Virus record (IMG/VR): IMGVR_UViG_3300013233_000118
Span: 1-39,216 of that record
Strand: one strand, 5' to 3'
Length of the DNA stretch: 39,216 nt
Source of the DNA: a virus
Made by a program: the position numbers and the translations under genes. Positions 28,427-37,108 of the stretch are shown piece by piece. Under the pieces are notes generated by a model, which saw nothing but the letters and a program-made list of their open reading frames with translations, made no database searches and was not told the DNA's origin. The first letter of the stretch is position 1. Every line of letters begins with the position of its first letter.

Positions 28427-29065
28427 ATGAACTTTCTCGAAGCAGTAAACGCAACGCTGACCGCGTGTTCGGAGGCAGCCGTCACTTCGGTGACGGCTGC
28501 CCCAACTGCGCAGACACTCAAGTTCACCGGCTTCGTTAAAGCGGCATACCGTGAAGGTAACATGCTTAAACGATGGCCTTGGCAGAAAGGTATTACAACG
28601 GTGACGGCAGGTGTTACGGTGGATAGGTTTACACCAGCCGTCGAACTTCTTGAGATTGTATCGGTTACATATAAGGGAGCGAGCCTTTCTGACAGGTACA
28701 CGTATGAGGAACTGACACGGATAGCACCACAAGCAGGTGGACAGGCCGGTACACCAACGCATTTTGCCATGCAGGACTTCAACACTGTGTATGTGTATCC
28801 GCAACCGGTGGACGTAGCACCTGAGACGCTTGTGCAGGTTTATGGGTATCAGGACATCCCTGATCTTCTTCTGGATGCGGACGTATTGGCAGGGCCAGCA
28901 GCATACCATGATGCAGTGGTGCAGTTGGCCTACGCGATAGCCAAGGATAAGCACTTCGGTAGCGTATCGGAGGCTTCGTCTGCGCGGGCACTTGCCATTA
29001 AGATGTTCCGCACGGTATTCGCACGTTCACGTCGTAACAAAGCGGCACCGAGAATCCGCGTATGA
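28427..29065 (+). CDS. Head-tail adaptor, tail tubular protein A-like
   Basis: A 212-residue protein with MNFLEAVNATLTACSEAAV, then GFVKAAYREG, YTYEELTRIAP and FNTVYVYPQPVDVAPE, ending with a helix (YHDAVVQLAYAIAKDKHFGS). This pattern, with the central YVYPxP element, is typical of the podovirus adaptor (T7 gp11-like) that docks to the portal. There is little spacing between neighbours (a 3-base gap before, overlap after). Confidence 0.75.
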   Translation: MNFLEAVNATLTACSEAAVTSVTAAPTAQTLKFTGFVKAAYREGNMLKRWPWQKGITTVTAGVTVDRFTPAVELLEIVSVTYKGASLSDRYTYEELTRIAPQAGGQAGTPTHFAMQDFNTVYVYPQPVDVAPETLVQVYGYQDIPDLLLDADVLAGPAAYHDAVVQLAYAIAKDKHFGSVSEASSARALAIKMFRTVFARSRRNKAAPRIRV

Positions 29066-30687
29066 CGGAGGCTATCGAGCAACCGTACGCCGGAGGGCTG
29101 AACTATGTAGCAGAGGACTTGGCTACGAAAGAGGGCACGGTGCCTGATGCAGCGAATGTAACATTTGGCATGGGTGGGCGAGTGGCCACGCGCGGCGGCT
29201 CGACGAGATCGTCAGTAGTTACGCTATCGGTATCGCCAACGGTGCGCGATATGTACGTGGTGGAAGAGACAGATAGAGGTGCGGCCTCGCAGTTGATTGT
29301 AACGGGCGGGAGCGTGACGAGGGTGACATCACCGGCCACAGGCGGAACCCCGGTCGCGTCATGGCAGGGGAGCTACGCGCGCACATCAGTAGCGGGTGCG
29401 GTTACGCAGCTACGTGCGCAGGGGGTGGCGTTCGTTGACACTTCTGCTGCTACGCCAGCATACGGCACTGTGATAACCTTTGGGGGCAATAGTTCACCCG
29501 TCGCATATGTTCGCAACCCGGATAACGCGGTGTCCCAATCGCACGCCGATTGGGGGTTCAACGGTTACCCCACTACGTGTGCAGCGTACGCCGGCAGAAT
29601 GTGGTATGCAGGGGTACCGGGGTTCCCAGCAAGACTGTACTACTCACGCGTCGCCACGTTTGGTAACTTTACACCCTCCACAACCGCGGTTAGTTCAGAC
29701 GGCGGTACGATCGACATGCAGCTTGTGGATGGCGGCAGCATCATCGCGCTCAAACACTTGTACGACATGCTCATCGTGTTCACCACGCGGGGCGTGTATC
29801 GCTTAGTGACGCTCACGACGGGACTGGTGCCGTTCAAAGCCACCCAGCTATCTACCCACGTAGCGGTGTCGCAGCACGCAGTGGTGCAGGCGGACAACGA
29901 GATATACCTGATGACGGAAGCGGGCGTGTATAAAATGTCTACCGCGTTGACGTACGGGGATATACAGAGCGACGAGATAACGACGGCGATAACGCCGGTG
30001 TTTGAGAATGCGTCGATGTGGGAGTTGTCCGGCGCGTTCGGCGTGTTCGATAAGTCCGAGCGTAAAGTTCATTTCTTCTTCCAGACCAATTACGCGCCAG
30101 CGGGCGGAACGGCCGGTGTGCTACCAAACGAGTTCACACTTGCGCAGGCGCAGGCAAGGATAGATGCGGGGGAGCAGTTCTACCCACCCAGCGTGTCTAC
30201 TTGCTACACGTATGATATTCGCGGGAAGGCGTGGGAGCGGCACTACTTCCCTTTCTACATTGACTACGCGGTTGCACACAACCGGGGCGATGGGACGACA
30301 GTAGTAGAAGCGTACACCCGGAAAGCGGATAACGGTACGGTAGACAACTTAGCCGTGTTGGAGTCGGAGGTATTTGACAGGGCGGTCAGCGTTGACAACG
30401 GCGCGGCCATACCGGCATATCTTCGTACGCGCAAGTGGCCGCTGGATGGTATAGGGTACCGCAAGACGCGGCTGTTCTTGTTCAGCTACATAAAGAGCGG
30501 TAACCCCGCCGCAGCGGTGTCGTTCGATGACGCGCCGTTTACGCAGATAAGCCCGGCACTGCCTACCGGCGTGAGCAGGGTAGCAGCAGTAGGGTCAGGC
30601 AATGTGGCACAGGTTGAGTATAGCGGCGCAGCACCGTGGGAACTTAACGCGGTGTCGCCGGACATTAAGAAGCTAGGCAGGAGATAA
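29062..30687 (+). CDS. Tail nozzle, tail tubular protein B-like
   Basis: A 541-residue beta-rich protein. The N-terminus is MTEAIEQPYAGGLNYVAEDL. Repeated strand motifs end in Asn/Gly. RMWYAGVPGFPARLYYSRVA, followed by TFGNFTPS, matches the beta-propeller nozzle of T7-like tails, which forms the tail tube below the adaptor. C-terminal segments (TRKWPLDGIGYRKTRLFLFS) are strand-rich. The start overlaps the adaptor stop by 4 bases. Confidence 0.85.
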   Translation: MTEAIEQPYAGGLNYVAEDLATKEGTVPDAANVTFGMGGRVATRGGSTRSSVVTLSVSPTVRDMYVVEETDRGAASQLIVTGGSVTRVTSPATGGTPVASWQGSYARTSVAGAVTQLRAQGVAFVDTSAATPAYGTVITFGGNSSPVAYVRNPDNAVSQSHADWGFNGYPTTCAAYAGRMWYAGVPGFPARLYYSRVATFGNFTPSTTAVSSDGGTIDMQLVDGGSIIALKHLYDMLIVFTTRGVYRLVTLTTGLVPFKATQLSTHVAVSQHAVVQADNEIYLMTEAGVYKMSTALTYGDIQSDEITTAITPVFENASMWELSGAFGVFDKSERKVHFFFQTNYAPAGGTAGVLPNEFTLAQAQARIDAGEQFYPPSVSTCYTYDIRGKAWERHYFPFYIDYAVAHNRGDGTTVVEAYTRKADNGTVDNLAVLESEVFDRAVSVDNGAAIPAYLRTRKWPLDGIGYRKTRLFLFSYIKSGNPAAAVSFDDAPFTQISPALPTGVSRVAAVGSGNVAQVEYSGAAPWELNAVSPDIKKLGRR

Positions 30688-30689
30688 GC

Positions 30690-31904
30690 ATGGGATTCAA
30701 TTTTGGAGGATTCATACGTCATCCGGGGAAGACGCTAGGCGGGCTAGTGCATAACCCCGCGAAGAAGATTCTACCGGCAGGGTTCCGCAATTCGGGGCTT
30801 TATCGCAACACGTTACGCCCGGTGTTAAACACGGCTATCTCAGCGGGTGAGGGTTTTGTGGCGGGAGGCATCCCCGGTGCAATCGCCGCAGGTACGCTTC
30901 GCGCCGGTGAGACGGCTATTGGCGGTGTTCGCAAGTTCGGAGCATTCCAACCACTTACAGATATTGTGCAGCCAATCGCGGTTGGGGGAGCGGCAGGCGC
31001 GGCTTTCGGAACTGGCGCAGCGGGGTCACTTACCGCTACACCAGCAGCGGCGACACCAGCGGCCACATCGACGTTAACAGCAGCACCATCGGGGGCTATA
31101 GCTGGCGGAACTGACCTAACGTCGTTAGCCACCGGCGGTGCGGTGACGAACTCAGGACTGGGAACCGCCAACGCATTGGCAGGCGGCATATCAAACGCAG
31201 CCGCAGGAACCGGCGGGCTGTCAACACTCGGCACAGGTGTGGCGGGAACTGGTGCGGCAGGTATCGGTAGCACAGCGGTTGGCGCGGGAGCGAGTGCCGC
31301 ATCGGCGTTCGGGCAAGCACTGTCGGCAGGCGCATCACTGGGCGAGGCCAGCACTATCGCGGCGGGGCAGGCCGTGGCGAACGCAGTTGGAGCGGGCACA
31401 ATGTCCGCAGCAACCGGTTCAGCCATGATGTCAACTATATCAGCTGGAGCCACCGGGCTGTCATTGGTGTCAACGTACGGTGGGCCAGCCCTGCAAGTGC
31501 TTAGCGGCATCAAGGGCATGCAGGTGTCGAAGCAGCAGATGCAGTTGGCTGACCAAGCGCAGCAGGCCGCGCAGTCAGGTAATAGGAATGCATTGGCCGC
31601 AGCAATGGCTGCGTTGAAGCTGTCCTTCGCTAAGCAGAGTGCCAGCGTTCAAACGAATCTCGGTGCCAACGGATTCTTATCCTCCCGCAACGCAGGTGGA
31701 TTCGGTGGTCAAGCGCAGAAGTCGCTTGACCAAGCGCGGGCAGCGCGGGCGGCCAACATCGGCTTGCTATCGACGAACGAATTGAACCGTATCAACGCAG
31801 AGGCCAAGCGTGCGAAAGCAGCCGCCGCAGCTGCTGGCGCAGACGCTAAGTTCGGGGCGGGAAGCGGAGTAGTGTCAGGGCTGTCCCGCTTCTTAGGGGC
31901 TTAA
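30690..31904 (+). CDS. Putative internal virion/ejection protein (small, Gly/Ala-rich)
   Basis: A 404-residue protein with a Gly/Ala/Thr/Ser-rich, partly hydrophobic N-terminal two-thirds and a helical C-terminal region (QQMQLADQAQQAAQSGNRNA, NRINAEAKRAKAAAAAAGAD). This fits the small internal virion protein of T7-like phages (gp14-like), which is released into the outer membrane during DNA ejection. It is followed by two further large genes in the same style. The assignment is by position and composition; sequence homology is not claimed. AGGAG precedes the ATG. Confidence 0.65.
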   Translation: MGFNFGGFIRHPGKTLGGLVHNPAKKILPAGFRNSGLYRNTLRPVLNTAISAGEGFVAGGIPGAIAAGTLRAGETAIGGVRKFGAFQPLTDIVQPIAVGGAAGAAFGTGAAGSLTATPAAATPAATSTLTAAPSGAIAGGTDLTSLATGGAVTNSGLGTANALAGGISNAAAGTGGLSTLGTGVAGTGAAGIGSTAVGAGASAASAFGQALSAGASLGEASTIAAGQAVANAVGAGTMSAATGSAMMSTISAGATGLSLVSTYGGPALQVLSGIKGMQVSKQQMQLADQAQQAAQSGNRNALAAAMAALKLSFAKQSASVQTNLGANGFLSSRNAGGFGGQAQKSLDQARAARAANIGLLSTNELNRINAEAKRAKAAAAAAGADAKFGAGSGVVSGLSRFLGA

Positions 31905-31905
31905 T

Positions 31906-33288
31906 GTGAGTATTCTCGACCAGAACTTTGCACCGTCACCACGGCAGGAGTTGTCAACTTCGCCGGGGTTCATCGCCCCCACGCCTGACTTCAAGGGCAA
32001 CGCGATAGTCAGCAATTTGAAGGACTTGGCCGGTGCGTTCGATAAAACGTACGTCGCGCGTTTACAGTTGGCGGCACAGCAGAAGCGGCAGGATATACTC
32101 GACCAACGATTCGAGGCGACGCAGAAGCACAGCCGTGGGAGGGCGTTGATAGCCGACAAGCGATTCGAGGCGACGCAGAAGCACACACATGAGCGGGAGT
32201 TGCTAGCCGACAAGCGATTTAGCGAGAAGCAAGCCAGACAGCAGATACTGGATGAGCAGCAGAAATACTCGAGAGCGATAACCAACAAGCTTCGCAACGC
32301 CCAGTTGACCAGTCTCGCTACGCAGGATGCCAGCAGGAAAGATAAGATACGCACGCAGAAAGAGCAGAACGCGGTGTTCAATGAGTTCCGTAACAAGGGC
32401 ACGTCTATCTTGCCAGAGCAGCAGGACGGTGAGAGCGACATGGCGTATTATCAGCGTGCGAGGCATGCGGTTCAGACCATGAACCTCAGCCCACAGCAGT
32501 TGAACGCTGCGCTGGGCATATTCGATGGCTCGGACATTGGACGCAGAGGCGCAGCAGCTACGCAGGCATACACCAAAGACCTTTCGGAGTACCGCAAGGC
32601 TGCGAACGATGCACGGGTAACCGGTGCGGCAATAGCGAATCTGCAACGGCGCATGGCCACAGTGGTCGGTATCGACCCTGCATCCGTTGCGCAGGCTACA
32701 CCGGCACAGATAAGCGCGTTGGCTAGCCAGCAGTTGCGTGATGACACCGACCCCAAGTTCAAGCAGTACGAGGACTTGGTGAAGGAGATGAGTAAACTGC
32801 AAGCGAAGTTCGATGTGGCAAGAGCCACTGCGCAAACAGTTGCCGACGGCAATGCGGACGTGCGTAGTCGCACCGGTGCCAAGACATCTGCGCAGGTTAT
32901 TGCAGAACACAACGCAGCACTGGCCGCACAGAAGGCAGAGGCGGAACGCCTAGCGCAGCACACCGCCGCGCTGACCGACACCGTCTCGCAGGAGAGCAGC
33001 ATCGAGGACGCGCTAACAGGATATGTGCAACCGGACAGCGCAGTACAGGCGGCCAAAGACCGTGCGCAGGGCGTGCCGGGGGCGATGGGCGTGTCACTGT
33101 CGGATATTAGTGCTGCGCAGGCAGGCACGATTTTACGAGAACGAGTGGTTAGCCCGATCAAAGAGCAAATACAGCGGCGTGACATAATAGATAAGGTAGG
33201 AAAAGAAGCGTTCAACGCATTGCTGGGCGCATACGGTAACAGCGTGTCGGCGTTCTGGCACGCGCTATTTGGTAGCGCAGGCAGATAA
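31906..33288 (+). CDS. Putative internal virion/ejection protein (coiled-coil)
   Basis: A 460-residue, strongly helical, Gln/Ala/Lys-rich protein (gp15-like position). Three 18-residue internal repeats lie near residues 64-117, two of them reading RFEATQKH. The start is GTG at 31906 (GTG AGT ATT), preceded by AGGGG; an ATG two bases earlier is out of frame. The stop overlaps the next gene (TAATG). The function is inferred from position among putative ejection proteins. Confidence 0.65.
   Translation: MSILDQNFAPSPRQELSTSPGFIAPTPDFKGNAIVSNLKDLAGAFDKTYVARLQLAAQQKRQDILDQRFEATQKHSRGRALIADKRFEATQKHTHERELLADKRFSEKQARQQILDEQQKYSRAITNKLRNAQLTSLATQDASRKDKIRTQKEQNAVFNEFRNKGTSILPEQQDGESDMAYYQRARHAVQTMNLSPQQLNAALGIFDGSDIGRRGAAATQAYTKDLSEYRKAANDARVTGAAIANLQRRMATVVGIDPASVAQATPAQISALASQQLRDDTDPKFKQYEDLVKEMSKLQAKFDVARATAQTVADGNADVRSRTGAKTSAQVIAEHNAALAAQKAEAERLAQHTAALTDTVSQESSIEDALTGYVQPDSAVQAAKDRAQGVPGAMGVSLSDISAAQAGTILRERVVSPIKEQIQRRDIIDKVGKEAFNALLGAYGNSVSAFWHALFGSAGR
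32107..32220 (+). repeat. 54-bp period internal repeats in the ejection protein
   Basis: CGATTCGAGGCGACGCAGAA followed by GCACA occurs at 32107-32131 and 32161-32185 (25 identical bases, 54 bases apart). A shorter third copy starts at 32215. The unit equals 18 codons of the coiled-coil region. Confidence 0.8.
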
Positions 33289-36200
33289 TGCCCCTCAATC
33301 AAGCCATAACGCAGGCACCGCAGCCGTCACAGTTGTTTATCGACCAGCCGCTGGCACCGCTCGACCTGTCGTCTGATGCGCAACCATTGCCCGACTTTCC
33401 CCCTTTGCCCGACTTCGCACCGGTAGCGCAAGCAGCACAGCCTGCGCAGACAGTCGCACCGGCGCAGCAACAGTCGTTTGGCGAAGGCGTGATGAAGGGG
33501 ATAAGCAGCGAACTTGATGCGTATGGTAATATCATCGCGCACCCGTTAGACGCAGCAGAAGGCGCAGCGCAGGGCATTGGCGCGCTATTCTCAGGAGAGG
33601 GGGATGCAGCAGGAGCGTTGCGTGACATGCTGTCAGGTATTCGTGAGCATCCCGGCGAGGCGTTAGGACACTTCGTGGCCGGGCTTCCGCTTATGCTGAT
33701 ACCCGGAGGCGCGGCAGCGCGTATAGCAGGCGGCGCGCTAAAGACGAAGCTGCTGGCCAAAGGCGCGAGTAAGCTAACCAGCAGCGCAGCTGGGCTATCC
33801 ACCGGCACAGCCATCGGCGCACTCGGCTCTACGGGATTCGCAGGTGCGCTCACTAATGCACGAGGTGAAGAACTCACGCCGTCTGATGCGCGACTGGCCG
33901 CGACGCTGGGCGCGGTATTTGGCGCAGCCGCACGCAAGTCAGACATTCACGACACAGTCCACCCGGCGGCGCAGGCACTGATGGATAAATACCCGGAGGC
34001 GTTCGCCGCAGTACAAGACCCATTCTCACATGCAGACCGACTGGTTCACAACTACGCTGGCGCGGAGTCAGACTTTGGGCTTCGTATGGGCGAGGTGATG
34101 AGAAAGACAAGCACAGCGCAGAGCACAGCGAAGGCAGTGGCTGAGCAGCGGTACCTCCCGCATGAGGGGGAGATAGACAAGTTATCGAGCAAGCAGTCCG
34201 CCGCGTACGAGGAGCTCATCCGGGAGACAGATAAGCGGTGGGACATTCGGCAGCAGACGCATAAGGGTACGTTGTTCATACCGGACAAGGAACTCGAAGC
34301 ACGCGGCGTAGCCCCCGAAGTTCGTAAGGCGTACCGCGCCACGCTCAATCTTGCGCACCACAATCAGAAGTTGCAGCGTGCGCAGGCACTGCGCATCGAC
34401 TCCAACGCGGACGTACCAAAGCCTATTTACGGTATGCTGCCACGCAGGTGGATGAACCCGCACAAAGTGTTTTACAAAGACGACTTGTCCGACGTGATAA
34501 CAGTCAGGGGGTTCAACAGCGCACGCAAGGCCAAGGAGTTCGCTGACGAGATCGGCGGAACGTATCTGAGCGACCCTGAGTTCTTGAACCAGCCGGTGCA
34601 GTACGTTATCGACACCGTCAGCAAGCGTGACATATTGACCGATGGTAAGATCGACAAGGAGAAGTTACGCGTACAGATGAGCAATGTCGCACGCTCATCG
34701 CGTAGCCGACTGGCCAGCATGACAGCCGAACGTAAGGGGCGAGCCGGGTATGATTCGTTAGATTCTATCGGCAACATCAAAGCGGCATTCCGTGCGGACA
34801 CGAACGCGATAGCCAAGCTTGAGCATGTTGAGCCGCACCTGCACAAACTCGACAGTCTGGCTATCGACGCAGACAAGCTGAACTTGGCCGTTACGCATGC
34901 ACTGGTCAAAAGCGTACGTGACCAAGTAGCGGGGAACGTTCATGCGAGTAACATAGCCAGCAGCATCAAGGCGGGGTTCTTTCACACGTTCCTGAGCGCG
35001 CTCAACGTGGTCGCACCAACGATGAACCTTCTGTCTGCCGGACTGCTAACCCCCGCGCACTTGCTGAACGAACTGCACGGGCAACTCGGTGCGCAAGGAC
35101 TGGCAGAACTTCTCCCGGCTATGCGAGCCACCGCGCACGGCATTGCCTCGCTTCTCAATGGCGACGCTAAGCTGCGTAAGCTGGTGGCTGACAATGAGCG
35201 GGAGGGTGCTACGCCGTCCACCCACTCGGTGAACATCGGTGAACCGGTTACGACAAGGCACGGAAAGCTTGGGACGATACTTAACAAGGCCGCGAGGCTG
35301 AACTCTTACATGATGCGTAAGTCAGAGCACATGGCCAAGCAGGTTACAGGTGTGGCTTTCCGTGAGGCGGGTATTGCCAGAGGGCTGCACGGCCAAGAAC
35401 TTACTGAGTTCGTCCATAACGGCGTTCAGCGCACGGTCGGGGAGTTCAACGCAGGGATGCGTCCGCTGTTCCTTGTTGGCAACGGAACGGTGGCAATGGA
35501 CGCACTGGCAATCGTTACGACGTTTCAGAGTTACGTCATCCAGAAGGTTATGGCTGACCTGCCGATGATAGCGCATGTGTCGAAGCCGCTCGCCCTTACG
35601 TATCTCGGTTCCATCGCTATCGCCGCAGGCGCGCAGGGCATACCGGGCGTGGTACCCACGCTGGACTACATCGTCGAGACGGTAGACCCGGACGGTTCAC
35701 TAACGAAAGACTGGGGCGACTACAAGATCGAACATCAGCTAGCATTCCACGGTGTGCTGAGTTACGCAGGCGCAGCAAGTCGGGCTGAACTTGGTGGGCC
35801 ACTAGGCGTTGGTACACAGTTTGGTGCTAACCCGCTGGGCGTTACAAGCACGGTGGCGCAGATGATAAGTAAGGCGCACGACGGCATGCCGATAACGAAG
35901 GCCATGCTCACCATGTTCCCCGGTGATATTCGTAACCGTGTCGGCGCGGTCAAGGCGTTACTCAACGGCGGCAAGTTCACCCCACCTACCGCCGCGCGGC
36001 ACACCCCCACGTATGACATCACCCCGCTTGAGGCGTTGTACACGTCTGCGACCGGACTGGCTGCGCCAAGCGTACAGCGTCAGAAGGCCAAAGAGGGCGT
36101 AGCATTCGCCGTGCATAACAAGCTTGTGTCAGACAGGAAGACACTGTTCAACGAGGCGGTCAACGCCATGACGGCAGGAGCCTTGACAGATGCCCAGCGC

Positions 36201-36350
36201 GGCCGTATAACGAGCAGGTTCAAGCACAATCTGGCGGGTAAGAGCGTGTCGAAGTTTTGGCGCAGCGTCAGGAAGGCGGTTAAGAACAACGCCAAGGCGG
36301 CGGCACCACACGTTAATGGCGGCCTCGAAGGACGGTTACTGAGAAGATGA
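33288..36350 (+). CDS. Large internal virion protein (gp16-like position)
   Basis: A 1020-residue protein. The N-terminus has a Pro/Gln/Ala-rich tail. Residues about 60-220 have glycine-rich amphipathic stretches (VAGLPLMLIPGGAAARIAGG). The middle is mixed, and the region around 570-800 has hydrophobic helices (GFFHTFLSALNVVAPTMNLL, AMDALAIVTTFQSYVIQKVM, ALTYLGSIAIAAGAQGIPGV) suggestive of membrane-interacting segments. Its length and position make it the large ejection protein that forms the periplasmic conduit. No transglycosylase Glu motif could be assigned safely. A one-mismatch palindrome lies at 34757-34769. Confidence 0.7.
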   Translation: MPLNQAITQAPQPSQLFIDQPLAPLDLSSDAQPLPDFPPLPDFAPVAQAAQPAQTVAPAQQQSFGEGVMKGISSELDAYGNIIAHPLDAAEGAAQGIGALFSGEGDAAGALRDMLSGIREHPGEALGHFVAGLPLMLIPGGAAARIAGGALKTKLLAKGASKLTSSAAGLSTGTAIGALGSTGFAGALTNARGEELTPSDARLAATLGAVFGAAARKSDIHDTVHPAAQALMDKYPEAFAAVQDPFSHADRLVHNYAGAESDFGLRMGEVMRKTSTAQSTAKAVAEQRYLPHEGEIDKLSSKQSAAYEELIRETDKRWDIRQQTHKGTLFIPDKELEARGVAPEVRKAYRATLNLAHHNQKLQRAQALRIDSNADVPKPIYGMLPRRWMNPHKVFYKDDLSDVITVRGFNSARKAKEFADEIGGTYLSDPEFLNQPVQYVIDTVSKRDILTDGKIDKEKLRVQMSNVARSSRSRLASMTAERKGRAGYDSLDSIGNIKAAFRADTNAIAKLEHVEPHLHKLDSLAIDADKLNLAVTHALVKSVRDQVAGNVHASNIASSIKAGFFHTFLSALNVVAPTMNLLSAGLLTPAHLLNELHGQLGAQGLAELLPAMRATAHGIASLLNGDAKLRKLVADNEREGATPSTHSVNIGEPVTTRHGKLGTILNKAARLNSYMMRKSEHMAKQVTGVAFREAGIARGLHGQELTEFVHNGVQRTVGEFNAGMRPLFLVGNGTVAMDALAIVTTFQSYVIQKVMADLPMIAHVSKPLALTYLGSIAIAAGAQGIPGVVPTLDYIVETVDPDGSLTKDWGDYKIEHQLAFHGVLSYAGAASRAELGGPLGVGTQFGANPLGVTSTVAQMISKAHDGMPITKAMLTMFPGDIRNRVGAVKALLNGGKFTPPTAARHTPTYDITPLEALYTSATGLAAPSVQRQKAKEGVAFAVHNKLVSDRKTLFNEAVNAMTAGALTDAQRGRITSRFKHNLAGKSVSKFWRSVRKAVKNNAKAAAPHVNGGLEGRLLRR
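34757..34769. repeat. 13-bp palindrome element, site 9 (one mismatch)
   Basis: GTTAGATTCTATC lies inside the large ejection protein, reading Leu-Asp-Ser-Ile. It is the only copy outside the early and central region, and it could be chance. Confidence 0.5.
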
Positions 36351-36556
36351 AGCACGCAGTTGTGAATTGGGATAGGCGGGATACCCACATTCGTATTGGG
36401 GGCGAGACGACTGTGCGCGGAACCGCAGTGGTGCCTATGCCTGTCCATGTGGTTCCCGCCGGAGGTGGAACGATAGTGTTGCCATCTGTCGTCGGCGGTA
36501 TTAACGTAGTGGCGTGGGCAGTTAATGCGGTCGGAGCAGGAGTAAAATTAGCGTGA
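36347..36556 (+). CDS. Small hypothetical protein
   Basis: A 69-residue protein, basic N-terminus (MKHAVVNWDRRDTHIRIGGE), then a hydrophobic valine/glycine-rich C-terminal half (VLPSVVGGINVVAWAVNAVG) that could insert in a membrane or form a beta-structure. It is coupled by ATGA to the large ejection protein. It may be a tail-associated protein. No family is recognised. Confidence 0.6.
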   Translation: MKHAVVNWDRRDTHIRIGGETTVRGTAVVPMPVHVVPAGGGTIVLPSVVGGINVVAWAVNAVGAGVKLA

Positions 36557-36581
36557 TAAGTATATCGAACAAGGAGAATGT

Positions 36582-36899
36582 ATGAGTATTTTAGCCACAG
36601 ACAATAACAGCAACGCGGTACAGGCCTTCAGACTGCCGCATTCTGGTAGTTCTGCCGTGTTAGCTACAATCGCAGCGGCTAATGTTTCAAGTCCCGCCCT
36701 TGCGGCCGGAATGTATCGAATCATATCCACGGCCAATATCGCAATTGCTTCCGGAAAACCCGGTTCAATAGCCACAGCAACCGATTTACCAATGTGCGCC
36801 AATGCACCGGAATATTTCTATGTGAACGGTGGCGAAACTATTAATGCCTTTGACCAAGGTGCAGGTGGCGCAACAGTTAGCTACAGTAAAATGCCATGA
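36582..36899 (+). CDS. Hypothetical virion protein (tail or decoration)
   Basis: A 105-residue, Ala/Ser/Asn-rich protein with beta-rich features (SGSSAVLATIAAANVSSPAL, GGETINAFDQGAGGATVSYS). It begins a region of clearly lower GC than the preceding genes. AAGGAG lies 7 bases before the ATG. Surface protein, decoration protein or fibre-associated adaptor are all possible; no domain is recognised. Confidence 0.6.
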   Translation: MSILATDNNSNAVQAFRLPHSGSSAVLATIAAANVSSPALAAGMYRIISTANIAIASGKPGSIATATDLPMCANAPEYFYVNGGETINAFDQGAGGATVSYSKMP

Positions 36900-37099
36900 G
36901 CCTTCTTATTGATATAGGTAGGCAGGGTATGATGGGCGGATCAGAAACCGGCTCAGGTTATAATCTTTATAGCCTATTAGTAGCCAATGTTTCAAACGTA
37001 GTTTTTCACGTTCTAAATGTAGCTAATAATGCAAATGGAAGTGGAATTATTATAAGTAATAGCGTACTGAATGCATCTAGTACGTCTGTAACAGTATAG
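36896..37099 (+). CDS. Small hypothetical protein
   Basis: A 67-residue, Asn/Ser/Val-rich protein (LYSLLVANVSNVVFHVLNVA) that resembles the C-terminal beta-strand repeats of tail-tip proteins. It overlaps the previous gene by 4 bases (ATGA) and ends 9 bases before the fibre. AT content is higher than in the structural genes. No function is assigned. Confidence 0.55.
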   Translation: MSLLIDIGRQGMMGGSETGSGYNLYSLLVANVSNVVFHVLNVANNANGSGIIISNSVLNASSTSVTV

Positions 37100-37108
37100 G
37101 AGAATAAA

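Noticed and set aside
30765-30775. Extra copy of the 13-bp palindrome (AGATTCTA core)
   Set aside because: Only the core 8 bases match; more than three mismatches in the arms.
30800-31519. 239-residue antisense ORF opposite the Gly/Ala-rich ejection protein
   Set aside because: A shadow of GC-rich codons in the real gene; composition is Pro/Ala repeats and there is no ribosome site.
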